Below, in pieces: positions 10,601 through 20,867 of a stretch of 64,000 nucleotides of DNA (position 1 is the stretch's first letter; each line of letters begins with the position of its first letter). A program made the translations under genes and the position numbers. The notes below the pieces were generated by a model that saw only the letters and a list, made by a program, of their open reading frames with translations, searched no databases and was not told the DNA's origin. The stretch is from Desulfotignum sp. GTDB lineage: Bacteria > Desulfobacterota > Desulfobacteria > Desulfobacterales > Desulfobacteraceae. The stretch spans positions 1 through 64,000 of the forward strand of contig JAGYOW010000016.1 in NCBI GenBank assembly GCA_018399285.1, given 5' to 3'.

Positions 10601-12000
10601 TAGGACAGGCCATTGGAATTGTGGCGGCCCAATCCATCGGAGAGCCTGGAACCCAGCTGACCATGCGGACCTTTCACATCGGCGGAACCGCTTCCAGAAA
10701 AGTGGAAGTCGCTGAAATCAAGGCCCGGGTCGGCGGGATTCTCAAATACAATGAAACACTTCAGACCGTTACCACTGCGGCAAATGACGTCATTGTCATG
10801 AACCGAAAAGGGGGAGGGGTGACCATTGTGGGTGAAGACGGCCGGGAACGGGCCAGGGAAACGGTCATTTACGGAGCCACGTTGCAAGCCAAGGATGGTC
10901 AGTTTATTGAGCCAGGTGAGATCATTGCCAGCTGGGATCCGTTTACCACCCCCATTATTACAGAAGTTTCCGGTCGGGTCCGTTTTGCGGATATTGAAAT
11001 AGGCAATACGGTCCAGGAACAGATCGATCCGGTGACCGGCAAAGTCAGCCGGACCATTACCGATGGCAAAGATTCTGAAACCCGTCCTCGTATAACATTA
11101 CGGGATGCCAGCGGAAAAGCTGTGAAATTGCCTTCTTCCAATACCGCGGCCCGGTATTTTCTGCCGGTCAATGCCATTTTAACCGTGGAGGAAGATGACC
11201 ATGTTCTGGCAGGAGATGTGATTGCCAAGCTCCCCAGAGCAACTACCAAAACCAAGGATATCACTGGAGGTCTGCCCAGGGTGGCAGAGCTGTTTGAGGT
11301 GAGAAAACCAAAAGATCCCACTATTTTGACAGAGATCGACGGTACTGTCAATGTATCTAAAGGGACCAAAGGCCGGCAGAAAGTGACGGTGACACCGTCG
11401 GATGTGGGTGAGAAAAAAGAGTATGCCATTCCCAAGGGACAGCATGTGACTGTGTATGACGGTGATTTTATCAAAGCGGGAGATCCGCTGATCGCCGGCA
11501 GCGCCAATCCTCAGGATATCATGAATATCAAAGGGGAGGTGGCTCTGGCCAAATATCTGGTGGATGAGGTCCAGGAAGTGTATCGTCTCCAGGGAGTCCG
11601 TATCAATGACAAACATATTGAAGTGGTGATCCGTCAGATGATGCGTCGGGTCAAGGTGGTGTCCACGGGTGATACCAACTTTATCCCGGATGAGCAGGTG
11701 GACCGGGTGGTATTCGAGGAAACCAACCGTGAGGTGGCGATGAAGGGTGGCGAGCCTGCCAAAGGTGAACCCCTGATTTTAGGAATCACCAAGGCCTCAT
11801 TGTCTACTGACAGCTTTCTGTCTGCAGCATCATTTCAGGAAACCACCAAGGTACTGACTCTGGCCGCCATCGAAGCCAAATATGATGGACTCAAAGGTTT
11901 GAAAGAAAATGTGGTGATGGGACGTTTGATTCCAGCCGGCACCGGTTTTCCGGGCTATCAGGATGTGGAGGTGGGTCTGGGAGAGACAGTGAATTTGTAA
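7618..12000 (+). CDS. rpoC: DNA-directed RNA polymerase subunit beta-prime, with extra inserted domain
   Basis: This 1460-residue beta-prime subunit begins with TTG in the context AAGGAGAAAGCATTG, giving the normal [13 protein letters not shown] start. Visible landmarks are the N-terminal zinc ribbon ([13 protein letters not shown]...CEKCG), the catalytic NADFDGDQM with Mg-binding D461, D463 and D465, the second zinc site around C972-CSKCYGRD, and the bridge helix/trigger loop segment [16 protein letters not shown] with a proteobacterial trigger-loop insertion after it. Unusually, about 100 residues (about 574-673) interrupt the region that in E. coli joins IVPKG directly to LPYSIVNQ. That insert resembles a parvulin domain and has its own entry. 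Confidence 0.97.
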   Translation: MDNIYDFFAKPKDPKIYQGVQISLASSDQIREWSHGEIKKPETINYRTFKPERDGLFCAKVFGPTKDYECNCGKYKRMKHRGVVCEKCGVEVIQSKVRRERMAHIELASPVSHIWFLKSLPSKIGNALDLTLKSLEKVLYFDSYIVMDPKDTSLKKYQLLSDDQYYEAFETFGEEAFVAGIGAEAILTLLDELDLQSIHDTLKEEINLTKSVAKQQKMAKRLKVISAFLTSGIEPSRMIMTACPILPPDLRPLVPLEGGRFATSDLNDLYRRVLNRNNRLKRLVDLNAPDIIVRNEKRMLQESVDVLFDNGRHGRVVTGTNKRPLKSLSDTLKGKQGRFRQNLLGKRVDYSGRTVITVGSELRLHQCGIPKKMALELFKPFIYNYLEQKGLVSTVKSAKKMVEKEENEVWDALESVVKEYPVMLNRAPTLHRLGFQAFEPILIEGKAIQLHPLVCPAFNADFDGDQMAVHVPLSLEALLEARVMMLSTNNILSPANGQPIIVPTQDIVLGIYYMTRAVSSQKGEGSTFSSIEEVRYAFDAGSLALHAKIKVRIDGEIYDTTTGRILLWETIPGDTLLSLTRIRTESEESCEAALAELKAGKPFDEVLKKYSDDEIKKTFGKTELLTRKEFKNLFQVSDVVVEQLFGLKLDQFTDVRMVGDRFTIFKVDERKTTLPFKLVNKLMDKGSIVNLIDYAYRNIGLKETVVLSDRLKDIGYKYSTLGGLSICVDDMIIPKQKWDIVSAAENNVLEIKNQYAEGLITQGEKYNKVVDIWAQATDDIANAMMEVMKNPTGAKNIEALEGLNAVYVMADSGARGSKDQMRQLAGMRGLMAKPSGEIIENPITACFREGLTVLQYFISTHGARKGLADTALKTANSGYLTRRLADVGQDCTIIEEDCGTINGIEVEALYEGGEVIQTLGERILGRVVQEDVKDPYSDDFIVGVDTELTEMHVAKIESAGVQKVKIRSVLTCNSKHGVCSKCYGRDLAHGDTVEIGQAIGIVAAQSIGEPGTQLTMRTFHIGGTASRKVEVAEIKARVGGILKYNETLQTVTTAANDVIVMNRKGGGVTIVGEDGRERARETVIYGATLQAKDGQFIEPGEIIASWDPFTTPIITEVSGRVRFADIEIGNTVQEQIDPVTGKVSRTITDGKDSETRPRITLRDASGKAVKLPSSNTAARYFLPVNAILTVEEDDHVLAGDVIAKLPRATTKTKDITGGLPRVAELFEVRKPKDPTILTEIDGTVNVSKGTKGRQKVTVTPSDVGEKKEYAIPKGQHVTVYDGDFIKAGDPLIAGSANPQDIMNIKGEVALAKYLVDEVQEVYRLQGVRINDKHIEVVIRQMMRRVKVVSTGDTNFIPDEQVDRVVFEETNREVAMKGGEPAKGEPLILGITKASLSTDSFLSAASFQETTKVLTLAAIEAKYDGLKGLKENVVMGRLIPAGTGFPGYQDVEVGLGETVNL
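9337..9636 (+). other. Parvulin (PpiC-like) domain inserted in RpoC
   Basis: This in-frame segment (RpoC residues about 574-673) has no counterpart in E. coli beta-prime, where the flanking strands are contiguous. It follows the order of a SurA/PpiC parvulin: a first strand and helix ending [20 protein letters not shown], then SDD, a loop TELLTRKEF in place of the usual GG-LGWF-RGEM, a helix [18 protein letters not shown] (family pattern F-KA-F-LK-GE-S-PV), and the last strand [12 protein letters not shown] (pattern GYHIIKV-DR). The two histidines normal in active parvulins are replaced (TRIR for HILV, RFTI for GYHI), so I infer a non-catalytic binding module. The reading frame is uninterrupted and base use matches the rest of rpoC. 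Confidence 0.72.
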
Positions 12001-12018
12001 TGGAAATTTAAAAATTTC

Positions 12019-12047
12019 TTGACAATTTAAATTTTGGGAAGTAAAAT
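12019..12047 (+). promoter_or_regulatory. Sigma70-type promoter for the rpsL operon
   Basis: TTGACA (12019-12024) and TAAAAT (12042-12047) are separated by exactly 17 bp inside an AT-rich gap of 103 bp between rpoC and rpsL. This is a near-consensus housekeeping promoter and very likely starts the rpsL-to-rplQ transcript. There is no clear terminator after rpoC, so read-through from upstream is also possible. Confidence 0.75.
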
Positions 12048-12103
12048 TAAATATTTTGTCGTGTAAGGCGATGTATAGAATGTATAAGGAGCGTTGAAAA
12101 ATT

Positions 12104-12475
12104 ATGCCGACCATTAATCAGTTGGTTCGAAAAAGTAGAAAAAAAGCTGAAAAAAAGGTGAGTACGCCTGCTTTAAAGGGCGGGCCTCAGAAACGAGGTG
12201 TTTGTACCAGGGTGTATACATCAACGCCTAAAAAACCGAACTCCGCCTTGAGAAAAGTGGCAAGAGTCAGATTGACGACCGGGATGGAAGTTGCGGCGTA
12301 CATTCCGGGCATGGGGCACAACCTTCAGGAGCACTCGGTGGTGCTGGTAAGAGGTGGCAGGGTCAAAGACCTTCCAGGTGTCCGGTATCATATCGTCAGG
12401 GGAGCCCTGGATACCCTGGGTGTGGATGACAGGCGGCAGGGCCGTTCCAAATACGGTGCCAAAAGGCCCAAGTAA
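12104..12475 (+). CDS. rpsL: 30S ribosomal protein S12
   Basis: This 123-residue decoding-centre protein contains [19 protein letters not shown] and [14 protein letters not shown]. The lysines at the positions altered in streptomycin-resistant mutants are wild type. The ATG is preceded by AAGGAG about 13 nt upstream. It is the first gene after the promoter at 12,019 and is followed by rpsG. Confidence 0.97.
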   Translation: MPTINQLVRKSRKKAEKKVSTPALKGGPQKRGVCTRVYTSTPKKPNSALRKVARVRLTTGMEVAAYIPGMGHNLQEHSVVLVRGGRVKDLPGVRYHIVRGALDTLGVDDRRQGRSKYGAKRPK

Positions 12476-12506
12476 TTCAATCAAGACTAAAAAATGGACA
12501 TGATAC

Positions 12507-12974
12507 ATGGCACAGAAATATATCATAAGTGAAAATTTGACGAAAAACGCCACGCAGGAACAAAAACTTGCAGCGAAGTTCGTGAACTGCGTGATGAAAA
12601 ACGGCAAAAAAAATGCAGCCCGGAAAGTGGTGACAACAGCTCTGTTGATCGCTGAGGACAAAGTGGGTGAGCCTGCCCTGGACGTATTTAAAAAAGCAGT
12701 GGACAATATTCGCCCGGCTGTAGAGGTTAAATCCAGACGAATCGGTGGATCCACATACCAGGTACCTACAGATATCAATCCGGCCCGCCAGACCGCTCTG
12801 GCTTTCAGGTGGCTGATCAATTTCAGCCGGGGGCGTTCTGAAAAAGGATTTGAAAAAAAGCTGGCTGCTGAACTGATGGATGCGTATAACCAGCGGGGCG
12901 GGGCCATGAAAAAGAAAGAAGATACTCACAAGATGGCAGAGGCCAACAAGGCGTTTGCTCATTTCAGGTGGTAA
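12507..12974 (+). CDS. rpsG: 30S ribosomal protein S7
   Basis: This 155-residue protein nucleates assembly of the 30S head. It has the VKSRRIGGSTYQVPTDI strand pair and the C-terminal GAMKKKEDTHKMAEANKAFAHFRW. The ribosome site is weak. In most proteobacteria fusA follows directly; here tuf follows after 45 nt, with no trace of EF-G. Confidence 0.97.
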   Translation: MAQKYIISENLTKNATQEQKLAAKFVNCVMKNGKKNAARKVVTTALLIAEDKVGEPALDVFKKAVDNIRPAVEVKSRRIGGSTYQVPTDINPARQTALAFRWLINFSRGRSEKGFEKKLAAELMDAYNQRGGAMKKKEDTHKMAEANKAFAHFRW

Positions 12975-13019
12975 AAAAATAAGAATTCTCAAAAACATTC
13001 CAATGGAGGAATAAAGAAG

Positions 13020-14213
13020 ATGGCTAAGGAGAAATTTGAGCGGAAGAAGCCGCATGTAAACATTGGAACCATCGGTCATATTGACCATGGGAAGACGACG
13101 CTGACCGCTGCAATCACCAAGCATGCCGGATTAAAAGGGCACGGAACATTCGTCCCGTTCGATGAGATTGACAAGGCCCCGGAAGAAAGAGAGCGGGGGA
13201 TCACTATTGCCACCGCCCATGTGGAATATGAAACCGATGCAAGACACTATGCCCATGTGGACTGCCCGGGCCATGCCGACTATATCAAGAACATGATCAC
13301 CGGTGCTGCCCAGATGGACGGTGCGATTCTGGTTGTGTCTGCAGATGACGGTCCTATGCCCCAGACCCGGGAGCACATTCTTCTGGCTCGCCAGGTAGGG
13401 GTGCCCAGAATTGTTGTATTTCTGAACAAATGCGACATGGTGGATGATGAGGAATTGATCGAGCTGGTGGAAATGGAACTTCAGGAGCTGCTGGATTCTT
13501 ATGATTTTCCCGGTGACGAGACTCCGATTATCCGTGGGTCCGCTTTAAAAGCGCTGGAGAGTGATGATCCGGACAGTGACGAAGCCAAGCCGATTTTTGA
13601 ACTGCTCAGCACATTGGATTCCTACGTGCCGGAACCGGAACGGGATATGGACAAGCCGTTTCTGATGCCTATTGAGGATGTATTCTCCATCTCCGGTCGG
13701 GGTACGGTTGTGACCGGTCGTATTGATCGCGGCGTGATCAAGCCGGGTGATGAGATTGAGCTGGTGGGGATTCGTGATACTGCCAAGACCGTGTGTACCG
13801 GTGTTGAGATGTTCAGAAAGCTGCTGGATCAGGGACAGGCGGGAGACAATGTCGGGTTGCTGCTGCGCGGAACCAAACGGGATCAGGTGGAAAGAGGCCA
13901 GGTGGTTGCAAAGCCGGGTACGATTACACCCCATACCAAGTTCAAGGCGGAAATGTATGCGTTGAGCAAGGAAGAAGGGGGACGTCATACCCCGTTTTTC
14001 ACCGGGTACCGGCCTCAGTTTTTCTTCAGAACCACGGATGTGACCGGTGTGCTGACCCTGGAAGAAGGGGTTGAAATGATCATGCCGGGCGACAATGCCA
14101 CCATTAATGTGGAGCTGATTGCTCCCATCGCCATGGAAAAAGAACTGCGGTTTGCCGTGCGGGAAGGCGGTCGTACCGTGGGTGCCGGCGTCATCGCTGA
14201 AATTTTTGAATAA
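13020..14213 (+). CDS. tuf: Elongation factor Tu
   Basis: This 397-residue GTPase delivers aminoacyl-tRNA to the ribosome. The G1 motif GHIDHGKT, switch [10 protein letters not shown] and G4 NKCDMVD are intact. Domains II and III follow, with the conserved [12 protein letters not shown] and [18 protein letters not shown] precedes the ATG. It sits between rpsG and rpsJ in place of the usual fusA-tuf pair. Confidence 0.97.
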   Translation: MAKEKFERKKPHVNIGTIGHIDHGKTTLTAAITKHAGLKGHGTFVPFDEIDKAPEERERGITIATAHVEYETDARHYAHVDCPGHADYIKNMITGAAQMDGAILVVSADDGPMPQTREHILLARQVGVPRIVVFLNKCDMVDDEELIELVEMELQELLDSYDFPGDETPIIRGSALKALESDDPDSDEAKPIFELLSTLDSYVPEPERDMDKPFLMPIEDVFSISGRGTVVTGRIDRGVIKPGDEIELVGIRDTAKTVCTGVEMFRKLLDQGQAGDNVGLLLRGTKRDQVERGQVVAKPGTITPHTKFKAEMYALSKEEGGRHTPFFTGYRPQFFFRTTDVTGVLTLEEGVEMIMPGDNATINVELIAPIAMEKELRFAVREGGRTVGAGVIAEIFE

Positions 14214-14234
14214 GGGTTAAGAAAGAACGCAATC

Positions 14235-14543
14235 ATGCTGAAAACAAAAATTAGAATTCGGCTCAAGGCTTATGATCATAAGCTGCTGGACCAGTCCTCT
14301 ATGGATATTGTTGATACGGCAAGGAAAACCGGTGCCAGAATCGTGGGGCCGGTTCCTCTTCCCACCCGGATCAACAAGTTTACGGTTTTGCGCTCACCCC
14401 ATGTCAATAAAAAGTCACGGGAACAGTTTGAAATACGGACCCATAAAAGGATGCTGGACATTCTGGAGCCCACTCAACAGACGGTAGACGCCTTGATGAA
14501 ACTGGATTTGTCACCGGGCGTCGATGTGGAAATTAAGTTATAG
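14235..14543 (+). CDS. rpsJ: 30S ribosomal protein S10 (NusE)
   Basis: This 102-residue protein shows [15 protein letters not shown], the loop [20 protein letters not shown] and the end [10 protein letters not shown]. It is a 30S head component and, as NusE, a partner of NusB and NusG in antitermination. It begins 21 nt after tuf and opens the S10 gene order; no separate promoter is visible in that short gap. Confidence 0.96.
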   Translation: MLKTKIRIRLKAYDHKLLDQSSMDIVDTARKTGARIVGPVPLPTRINKFTVLRSPHVNKKSREQFEIRTHKRMLDILEPTQQTVDALMKLDLSPGVDVEIKL

Positions 14544-14563
14544 CTCGATAACAGGAACCAAAA

Positions 14564-15187
14564 ATGAACGGAATAATCGGAAAAAAAATTGGGATGACCA
14601 GTGCCTTTGCATCAGATGGAAGGCTTGTTCCTGTTACTGTCGTACAGGTGGGACCCTGTGTGGTTACACAGGTGAAAACACAAGAAACAGACGGGTACAC
14701 AGCGCTTCAGCTCGGTTTTGATGAAACCCCGGTTGAAAAGCAGAACAAACCTATTGCGGGTCATTTAAAAAAAGCGACAGACAAAGGGTACCGTGTATTG
14801 AAAGAATTCCGTGCACAGTCGGTAGAAGGCGTAGAGCCGGGTACAGTTGTGAATCTGGATATTTTTTCCATCGGAGAAAAAGTGACGGTGACAGGTATTT
14901 CCAAGGGCCGTGGTTTCCAGGGTACCATTAAACGACATGGCTTCAGCCGGGGACCGGAAACCCATGGTAACAGAAATCACCGGAAACCCGGTTCCATCGG
15001 TAACAGTGCATGGCCTGCAAAAGTGATTAAAGGCAAGCGCATGCCGGGTCATATGGGTGTTGAGAAAGAAACCATAAAAAATCTGACCGTGGTGGACATT
15101 AAACAAAATGACAATCTTCTGCTGTTAAAAGGAGCGGTTCCAGGGCCTAAAACAGGGATTATCAAGATTTATAAAACCAGTAAATAG
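14564..15187 (+). CDS. rplC: 50S ribosomal protein L3
   Basis: This 207-residue protein begins NGIIGKKIGMTSAF. It contains the SKGRGFQGTIKRHGFSRGP loop that reaches the peptidyl transferase centre, and GSIGNSAWPAKVIKGKRMPG. AGGA precedes the ATG. A 108-nt non-coding gap follows before rplD, the longest inside this ribosomal cluster. Confidence 0.96.
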   Translation: MNGIIGKKIGMTSAFASDGRLVPVTVVQVGPCVVTQVKTQETDGYTALQLGFDETPVEKQNKPIAGHLKKATDKGYRVLKEFRAQSVEGVEPGTVVNLDIFSIGEKVTVTGISKGRGFQGTIKRHGFSRGPETHGNRNHRKPGSIGNSAWPAKVIKGKRMPGHMGVEKETIKNLTVVDIKQNDNLLLLKGAVPGPKTGIIKIYKTSK

Positions 15188-15201
15188 GAAATAATAGATT
15201 T

Positions 15202-15222
15202 GACCGATTGACAGAGTCGGTC
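15202..15222 (+). promoter_or_regulatory. Stem-loop in the rplC-rplD gap
   Basis: GACCGA and TCGGTC pair around a 9-nt loop in the 108-nt space upstream of rplD. L4 is the autogenous repressor of the S10 operon in enterobacteria through an mRNA leader, so a structured site before the L4 gene could be regulatory. No T tract follows, so it is not a terminator. No convincing promoter is visible. Confidence 0.35.
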
Positions 15223-15295
15223 GAAATATTGCGGCTATGGGTATTGCAGAATATTCGCAGTGATGCATGGCTGATCAAAAATTAAGAGGAAGAAT

Positions 15296-15919
15296 ATGGC
15301 AGCTGTAGATGTATTGAACAGTGCAGGTGAAAAAGTGTCTGAAACCCAGCTTCCTGATGAAATATTCAGCGTACCGGTCAAGACAAGTGTTCTTCACGAT
15401 GTGGTGCGATCCCAGCTCGCCTCCAGGCGGGAAGGGACAGCTGCGTCTAAAACACGTGGTGTAATCAAAGGAAGTACCAAAAAGCTTTTCAGGCAAAAAG
15501 GGACCGGTAATGCGCGGGCAGGAAGCATCAAATCTCCGCTGAGAAGAGGGGGGGGGATCATTTTTGGACCGTCTCCAAGATCTTATGCATACAAGATGCC
15601 GAAAAAAGTAAGAAAGCTTGCTTTAAAAATGGCCTTGAGCAGCAAATGCGAAGATAAATCACTTTTTGTGATCGATGATTTCAAGCTGGACCAGATCAAG
15701 ACAAAACAACTGGCTTCGGTTTTGGAAGTATTGAAACTGAACAACCTGTTAATCGTATCAGATGCACAGGATGATACCTTTCTGGAAATGTCTTCCCGGA
15801 ATATCCCTCATGTGAAAGTGATCAAGACGGCAGGTCTGAATGTTTATGATATTTTGAAATACAAGCATCTCCTGCTGGTCGAGTCCAGTATTCAGAATAT
15901 TCAGGGGAGGTTAAGTTGA
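15296..15919 (+). CDS. rplD: 50S ribosomal protein L4
   Basis: This 207-residue protein has the exit-tunnel loop seen as [20 protein letters not shown] and [20 protein letters not shown], and the C-terminal globular part with [28 protein letters not shown] precedes the ATG. The stop is one base before the rplW start codon, so translation of L4 and L23 is probably coupled. Confidence 0.96.
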   Translation: MAAVDVLNSAGEKVSETQLPDEIFSVPVKTSVLHDVVRSQLASRREGTAASKTRGVIKGSTKKLFRQKGTGNARAGSIKSPLRRGGGIIFGPSPRSYAYKMPKKVRKLALKMALSSKCEDKSLFVIDDFKLDQIKTKQLASVLEVLKLNNLLIVSDAQDDTFLEMSSRNIPHVKVIKTAGLNVYDILKYKHLLLVESSIQNIQGRLS

Positions 15920-15920
15920 T

Positions 15921-16208
15921 ATGAAACAATACGATATCATCAGAGGGCCTGTGGTGACTGAAAAAACGACCCTTCAAAAGGAATTGAACAATCAGGTGAC
16001 CCTGCAGGTGGACAAAAAGGCGAATCGCCTTGAAATCAAGGATGCAGTTGAAAGAAATTTCAACACCAAGGTGAAACAGGTCAGAACCATTCAGGTCAAG
16101 GGTAAAGTCAAGCAGCGGGGCCGGATCATCGGCAAGCGGAAAGATTGGAAAAAAGCTGTTGTGACACTGATGCCAGGGCAACGAATTGATTTTTTTGAAG
16201 GTGTTTAG
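15921..16208 (+). CDS. rplW: 50S ribosomal protein L23
   Basis: This 95-residue protein lies at the tunnel exit, where trigger factor and SRP dock. It begins [15 protein letters not shown] and has the [17 protein letters not shown]-type segment (here [17 protein letters not shown]). AGGGGAGG inside the rplD tail serves as its ribosome site. Confidence 0.96.
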   Translation: MKQYDIIRGPVVTEKTTLQKELNNQVTLQVDKKANRLEIKDAVERNFNTKVKQVRTIQVKGKVKQRGRIIGKRKDWKKAVVTLMPGQRIDFFEGV

Positions 16209-16220
16209 AGAGGTAAATTT

Positions 16221-17054
16221 ATGTCAACGATAATAAAGGCCAAACCGACATCTCCCGGAAGACGTTCCCAGGAATTCCTTTCTTTTGATGAGATTACCAA
16301 GTCAAAACCTGAAAGACGCCTTACCAGAAAGATTAGTAAAAAAGCCGGGCGGAACAACAACGGACGGGTGACAACACGACATCGGGGCGGTGGCGCAAAA
16401 AAACAGTATCGCATTATTGATTTCAAGCGTGATAAGGATGGAGTGCCAGCCAAAGTCACAGCAATAGAATATGATCCCAACCGAAGTGCCAGGATCGCGC
16501 TGCTGGTTTATGCAGATGGTGAAAAACGGTACATACTGGCACCCTTGGATGTTAAAGTGGGCGATATTCTTGAAACCGGACCGGATGCCGACATAAAACC
16601 CGGTAACTGCATGCCGCTGGAAAAAATTCCTACAGGTACCCGGATTCACAATATAGAGCTCAAGCAGGCTAAAGGTGGACAAATTGTCAGAAGTGCGGGT
16701 GCGTTTGCCCGGCTCATGGCCAAGGAAGGGGATTACGCCCAGGTACTTTTGCCCTCCGGTGAGGTCCGCATGGTGCATGTGAAATGCAAGGCAACGGTTG
16801 GCCGTGTTGGAAACGAAAAACACGGGGATGTCAGTCTGGGCAAGGCAGGGCGCGCACGGTGGCTGGGGAGACGGCCTTCAGTTCGGGGTGTTGCCATGAA
16901 CCCGGTAGATCATCCCATGGGCGGTGGTGAGGGCCGATCCTCCGGTGGGCGTCAGCCCTGTACACCCTGGGGTGTACAGACCAAAGGCAAAAGAACCAGG
17001 AATAATGCGAGAACGGATCAGTATATCGTTAAAAGAAGGGCTAAGAGAAAATAA
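16221..17054 (+). CDS. rplB: 50S ribosomal protein L2
   Basis: This 277-residue protein is needed for subunit association and the peptidyl transferase centre. It shows [20 protein letters not shown] near the N-terminus and the catalytic-region signature [20 protein letters not shown] with the key histidine. AGAGAGG precedes the ATG, and rpsS follows after 13 nt. Confidence 0.97.
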   Translation: MSTIIKAKPTSPGRRSQEFLSFDEITKSKPERRLTRKISKKAGRNNNGRVTTRHRGGGAKKQYRIIDFKRDKDGVPAKVTAIEYDPNRSARIALLVYADGEKRYILAPLDVKVGDILETGPDADIKPGNCMPLEKIPTGTRIHNIELKQAKGGQIVRSAGAFARLMAKEGDYAQVLLPSGEVRMVHVKCKATVGRVGNEKHGDVSLGKAGRARWLGRRPSVRGVAMNPVDHPMGGGEGRSSGGRQPCTPWGVQTKGKRTRNNARTDQYIVKRRAKRK

Positions 17055-17067
17055 TAGGTGATAAATT

Positions 17068-17343
17068 ATGCCACGATCATTGAAAAAAGGACCATATATT
17101 GCACCTGCGCTTTTGAAAAAAGTTTTGGACGCAAAAAATGTGAAGAGCAATAAAGTAATTAAAACATGGTCAAGACGTTCGACTATTTTACCGGAGATGG
17201 TCGGCATTACGTTTGCCGTTCATAATGGAAAAAAATTCATTCCTGTTTTTGTTTCTGAAAATATGGTGGGTCATAAACTGGGTGAGTTCTCACCCACAAG
17301 AACATTTTGGGGTCATGCCGGAGATAAAAAAGCCAAACGGTAA
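17068..17343 (+). CDS. rpsS: 30S ribosomal protein S19
   Basis: This 91-residue protein begins [18 protein letters not shown]. It contains [14 protein letters not shown] and ends [21 protein letters not shown], all diagnostic of S19. It binds the 30S head next to S13. TAGGTG lies upstream of the ATG. Confidence 0.96.
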   Translation: MPRSLKKGPYIAPALLKKVLDAKNVKSNKVIKTWSRRSTILPEMVGITFAVHNGKKFIPVFVSENMVGHKLGEFSPTRTFWGHAGDKKAKR

Positions 17344-17381
17344 GATCAGGCTCCACTGGATTATAAGGGATAAGGTGTGAC

Positions 17382-17717
17382 ATGGAAGTAAAAGCAAGTA
17401 CAAAATTTGCAAGAATATCACCGTTCAAGCTTCGGCTGCCTATCAGCGAGGTTAAAGGTAAAAGTGCGGAACAGGCGTTGACGACGTTGAAATTTATGCC
17501 TTTGAAGGCAGCTGGAATCATTTATAAAACGCTTGAATCCGCCGTAGCCAATGCCGCGCATAACAACGAGCTGGACGTGGACAAACTGATTGTAAAAAAT
17601 ATCATCGTCGATCAGGGGCCTTCTTTAAAAAGATTTCGAGCGAGAGCCAGAGGAAGGGCCAGCAGAATTTTAAAACGTACCAGTCATTTAACTGTAATAG
17701 TCGCTCAGATCGACTAA
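17382..17717 (+). CDS. rplV: 50S ribosomal protein L22
   Basis: This 111-residue protein lines the exit tunnel. The tunnel hairpin segment is [20 protein letters not shown], and the N-terminus [20 protein letters not shown] is typical. rpsC follows 15 nt later with a very strong ribosome site. Confidence 0.96.
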   Translation: MEVKASTKFARISPFKLRLPISEVKGKSAEQALTTLKFMPLKAAGIIYKTLESAVANAAHNNELDVDKLIVKNIIVDQGPSLKRFRARARGRASRILKRTSHLTVIVAQID

Positions 17718-17732
17718 GAGGAGGAACTTAGC

Positions 17733-18386
17733 TTGGGCCAGAAAGTACATCCGACCGGATTAAGATTAGGCATCATCAGGACATGGGACTCCAGATGGTA
17801 TGCAGACAAAGAGTATGCGGAATTTGTCGAGGAAGATTTCAAAGTTCGAAAGTTTCTCAAAAACAAATTATACCATGCCGGTATTTCCAAAATTGAAATT
17901 GAACGGTTTTCCAAACAGATCCGGCTGAGAGTTTATGCGGCCAGACCCGGGATTATCATCGGGAAAAAAGGATCAGAGATAGCCCTGCTTAAAAAGGAAC
18001 TTGAAAAAATTCTTAAACCTGAGGTGCTAATCGATATCAAGGAAGTGCGGAGACCGGAAATTGACGCACAGCTGGTTGCTGAAAACATCGCTCAGCAGCT
18101 GGAAAGACGGATTGCCTTCAGGCGCGCCATGAAGCGCAGTGTCACTTCAGCCATGCGTTTTGGTGCCAAGGGTATCAAAATTATTTGTTCCGGACGCCTG
18201 GGGGGGGCTGAAATGGCCAGGACAGAATGGTACAAAGAAGGACGGATCCCCCTCCATACCCTTCGCGCAGATGTGGATTACGGCTTTATTGAAGCCAAAA
18301 CCACATATGGAACCATCGGCATTAAAACCTTTATATTCAAAGGTGAGGTGGTGAACCCGGGTGAACAGATGATGGCGACAAATTAG
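17733..18386 (+). CDS. rpsC: 30S ribosomal protein S3
   Basis: This 217-residue protein begins [13 protein letters not shown] after a TTG start preceded by GAGGAGG. The KH domain shows [19 protein letters not shown], and the C-terminal part has [22 protein letters not shown]3 shapes the mRNA entry channel. The family-standard N-terminus starts exactly at the TTG, and there is no better ATG. Confidence 0.96.
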   Translation: MGQKVHPTGLRLGIIRTWDSRWYADKEYAEFVEEDFKVRKFLKNKLYHAGISKIEIERFSKQIRLRVYAARPGIIIGKKGSEIALLKKELEKILKPEVLIDIKEVRRPEIDAQLVAENIAQQLERRIAFRRAMKRSVTSAMRFGAKGIKIICSGRLGGAEMARTEWYKEGRIPLHTLRADVDYGFIEAKTTYGTIGIKTFIFKGEVVNPGEQMMATN

Positions 18387-18412
18387 TAGAGGTTATTTAG
18401 GAGAACAAGCAA

Positions 18413-18820
18413 ATGCTCAGTCCAAAAAATGTAAAATACCGAAAACAGTTCCGCGGCAGAACCAAAGGATCTCCGACTCGGGGAAACACTTTGTGTTTTG
18501 GTGATTATGGGCTCCAGGCGGTTGAATGCGGATATGTGAATGCCAGACAGATCGAGGCGGCCAGGGTCGCATTGACCCGTTATGCAAAAAGAGCTGGTAA
18601 AAGCTGGATTCGCTTTTTTCCGGATCATCCGGTGACCAAAAAACCGGCCGAAGTTCGAATGGGTAAAGGTAAAGGCGCAACCGACGCATGGGTTGCCCGG
18701 GTGAAACCTGGAAAGATTCTCTATGAAATGGAAGGTATTACCAGAGAAACAGCCAAAGAAGCGTTGCGGCTCGCCGCCCGGAAACTTTCCGTAAAAACCC
18801 GTTTTGTGGAAAGGAATTAA
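18413..18820 (+). CDS. rplP: 50S ribosomal protein L16
   Basis: This 135-residue protein begins [19 protein letters not shown] and contains [24 protein letters not shown]-type sequence (here [20 protein letters not shown]). L16 contacts tRNA at the central protuberance. AGGAGA precedes the ATG, and rpmC starts two bases after the stop. Confidence 0.96.
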   Translation: MLSPKNVKYRKQFRGRTKGSPTRGNTLCFGDYGLQAVECGYVNARQIEAARVALTRYAKRAGKSWIRFFPDHPVTKKPAEVRMGKGKGATDAWVARVKPGKILYEMEGITRETAKEALRLAARKLSVKTRFVERN

Positions 18821-18822
18821 CC

Positions 18823-19023
18823 ATGTTAAAAACCGGTGAAATCAAGGAAATGGGGGAAACCCAGATGCAGGAAAAACTGATGGCGTTGAAAAAAGAGCTT
18901 TTTAATCTTCGCTTTCAGAATGACATCGGCCAGCTCGAAAACACGGCAAAACTGTCTGAAGTCAAAAAAGACATTGCCCGGCTATATACCGTATCCAGAC
19001 AGATGAATGTGAACATTGGTTGA
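18823..19023 (+). CDS. rpmC: 50S ribosomal protein L29
   Basis: This 66-residue helical-hairpin protein has the pattern [20 protein letters not shown] and [14 protein letters not shown]. It sits at the tunnel exit beside L23. Its ribosome site (AAAGGA) lies within the rplP tail. The next gene, rpsQ, starts 11 nt after the stop. Confidence 0.94.
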   Translation: MLKTGEIKEMGETQMQEKLMALKKELFNLRFQNDIGQLENTAKLSEVKKDIARLYTVSRQMNVNIG

Positions 19024-19034
19024 GAGTGAATAAA

Positions 19035-19298
19035 ATGGAAAATATGCATAAAGGCAAAAAAAGAGAACTCAAGGGGCTGGTGATTTCAGACAAAATGGAC
19101 AAGTCCGTGGTTGTTCAGGTGGAACGGTATATTCAGCATAAAGTGTATAAAAAATATATCAAACAGTACAAAAGATACCAGGCCCACGATGAAAAAAATG
19201 AATGTCGAATCGGGGATGAAGTGCAAATCATTGAAACCCGCCCCCTGAGTAAGCTGAAACGGTTCAGGGTGACCCAGATCACTAAAAAAGCCGTTTAA
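19035..19298 (+). CDS. rpsQ: 30S ribosomal protein S17
   Basis: This 87-residue OB-fold protein shows [20 protein letters not shown] and [22 protein letters not shown] chose ATG at 19035; a TTG at 19020 overlapping rpmC would add five residues, and ATG 19044 would trim three. The ribosome site is weak whichever is used. Confidence 0.93.
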   Translation: MENMHKGKKRELKGLVISDKMDKSVVVQVERYIQHKVYKKYIKQYKRYQAHDEKNECRIGDEVQIIETRPLSKLKRFRVTQITKKAV

Positions 19299-19315
19299 TT
19301 CTAAGGAGTTGAAAA

Positions 19316-19684
19316 ATGATTCAAACGGAAACAAGACTGACGGTTGCAGACAACTCCGGTGCCAAGGAATTGTATTGCATCAAGGTGTTGGGTGGGTCCA
19401 AGAGAAGATATGCCAGCATTGGTGATGTCATTATCGTATCGGTTAAAGAAGCCATTCCCAATGCCAAAGTAAAAAAGGGAGATATCGTTCCGGCTGTGAT
19501 TGTCAGGACCAAAAAGGAAATTTCCAGACCGGACGGTTCAGCCATTCGGTTTGATGACAACTCGGCAGTAGTTCTGACAAAAAACAACGAACCGGTGGGT
19601 ACCCGTATTTTCGGACCGGTAGCAAGAGAGTTGAGGGCAAAGCGATTCATGAAAATTGTTTCTCTGGCTCCTGACGTTTTATAA
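19316..19684 (+). CDS. rplN: 50S ribosomal protein L14
   Basis: This 122-residue protein begins [18 protein letters not shown] and ends [20 protein letters not shown], a nearly invariant L14 pattern. It forms a subunit bridge with 16S rRNA. AAGGAG precedes the ATG. Confidence 0.97.
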   Translation: MIQTETRLTVADNSGAKELYCIKVLGGSKRRYASIGDVIIVSVKEAIPNAKVKKGDIVPAVIVRTKKEISRPDGSAIRFDDNSAVVLTKNNEPVGTRIFGPVARELRAKRFMKIVSLAPDVL

Positions 19685-19708
19685 AACCGGGTGATTGGAG
19701 CAAATACA

Positions 19709-20038
19709 ATGGAAACCAGAAAGATCAGAATAAAAAAAGATGATAAGGTAAAAGTGCTTACCGGTAAGGACAAAGATAAAATCGGTAAGGTGCTCAAAGT
19801 TATCAAAAAGACCAACCGTGTTGTCGTGGAAAATATCAATGTGGTGAAGGTCCATCAGAAACCCACACAGGCGAGTCCACAGGGAGGGATTGTGGAAAAG
19901 AACATGCCCATAGATGTTTCCAATCTCATGCTTATGTGTAATGCCTGCGTGAAACCGACCCGGATCGGTACCAGAAAACTGGAAAACGGTAAACGGGTTC
20001 GCGTCTGTAAAAAATGCAATGAGCAGATCGATGCTTAA
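19709..20038 (+). CDS. rplX: 50S ribosomal protein L24
   Basis: This 109-residue protein has the KOW motif KVKVLTGKDKDKIGKVLKV near the N-terminus and a C-terminal Cys pair (MCNACVKPTRIG and CKKC) that probably binds zinc. ATG 19709 is preceded by TTGGAG with 8 nt spacing. An ATG at 19691 would lie ahead of this ribosome site, so I rejected it. Confidence 0.95.
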   Translation: METRKIRIKKDDKVKVLTGKDKDKIGKVLKVIKKTNRVVVENINVVKVHQKPTQASPQGGIVEKNMPIDVSNLMLMCNACVKPTRIGTRKLENGKRVRVCKKCNEQIDA

Positions 20039-20059
20039 GATCAGATCCGGAGAGAATAA

Positions 20060-20599
20060 ATGACCACGCTAAAGGAAAAGTACAAAACCGAAATCATTCC
20101 CAGGTTAAAGGAAACCTTTAATTATACGAATGGATTTCAAGTACCTAAATTGGAAAAAATCGTGCTGAATATGGGTTTGGGAGAAGCGGTACAAAATCCC
20201 AAAATCATTGAATCAGCCGCACAGGAACTGGCTTTGATTGCCGGGCAGAAACCGGTGGTGACCCGGGCGAAAAAACCCATTGCCAATTTTAAGATTCGAG
20301 CGGATCTGCCCATTGGTTGCAAAGTGACCCTTCGGCGCGAAAAAATGTATGATTTTTTTGAACGACTGGTTAATATTGCATTGCCGCGTGTCAGGGATTT
20401 CAAAGGGGTTTCCGCCAAAGCGTTTGATGGCCGGGGGAACTACAGCCTGGGAATTACCGAACATATCATTTTTCCTGAAATTGATTATGATAAGACAGAC
20501 AGCATCAAGGGCCTGAATGTCACGGTCGTCACTACGGCCACAACTGATGAAGAAGGCAGAGAGTTCCTGCGGTATCTGGGAATGCCTTTTAAAAATTAG
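20060..20599 (+). CDS. rplE: 50S ribosomal protein L5
   Basis: This 179-residue protein binds 5S rRNA at the central protuberance. It shows [16 protein letters not shown], the P-loop-like [18 protein letters not shown], and [20 protein letters not shown] precedes the ATG. Confidence 0.96.
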   Translation: MTTLKEKYKTEIIPRLKETFNYTNGFQVPKLEKIVLNMGLGEAVQNPKIIESAAQELALIAGQKPVVTRAKKPIANFKIRADLPIGCKVTLRREKMYDFFERLVNIALPRVRDFKGVSAKAFDGRGNYSLGITEHIIFPEIDYDKTDSIKGLNVTVVTTATTDEEGREFLRYLGMPFKN

Positions 20600-20618
20600 A
20601 TATCTGAAGGAGGAGCGT

Positions 20619-20804
20619 TTGGCCAAGAAAGCGTTAATTGCAAAGGCAAAGAGAACACCCAAATTTTCTGTGCGTGGGTACAACCGGTGCCCGTTGTGCG
20701 GCAGACCGCGGGCTTTCATCCGTAAAGCGGGGATTTGCAGGATCTGTTTCAGAACCCTTGCCTCCGAGGGGAAGCTGCCCGGGGTTACCAAGTCCAGCTG
20801 GTAA
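20619..20804 (+). CDS. rpsZ: 30S ribosomal protein S14, zinc-binding short type
   Basis: This 61-residue protein starts with TTG behind the strong site GAAGGAGGA. It contains a zinc ribbon [20 protein letters not shown] and the end [11 protein letters not shown]. The short four-cysteine form (type Z) replaces the longer zinc-free S14 here, with rplE before and rpsH after, the standard spc order. Confidence 0.95.
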   Translation: MAKKALIAKAKRTPKFSVRGYNRCPLCGRPRAFIRKAGICRICFRTLASEGKLPGVTKSSW

Positions 20805-20867
20805 CGGAAAATTGGTTTAATTAATTCGCAGTGCAAAAGATAGAGCTGAATTTCAAGGAGAGTTAAT

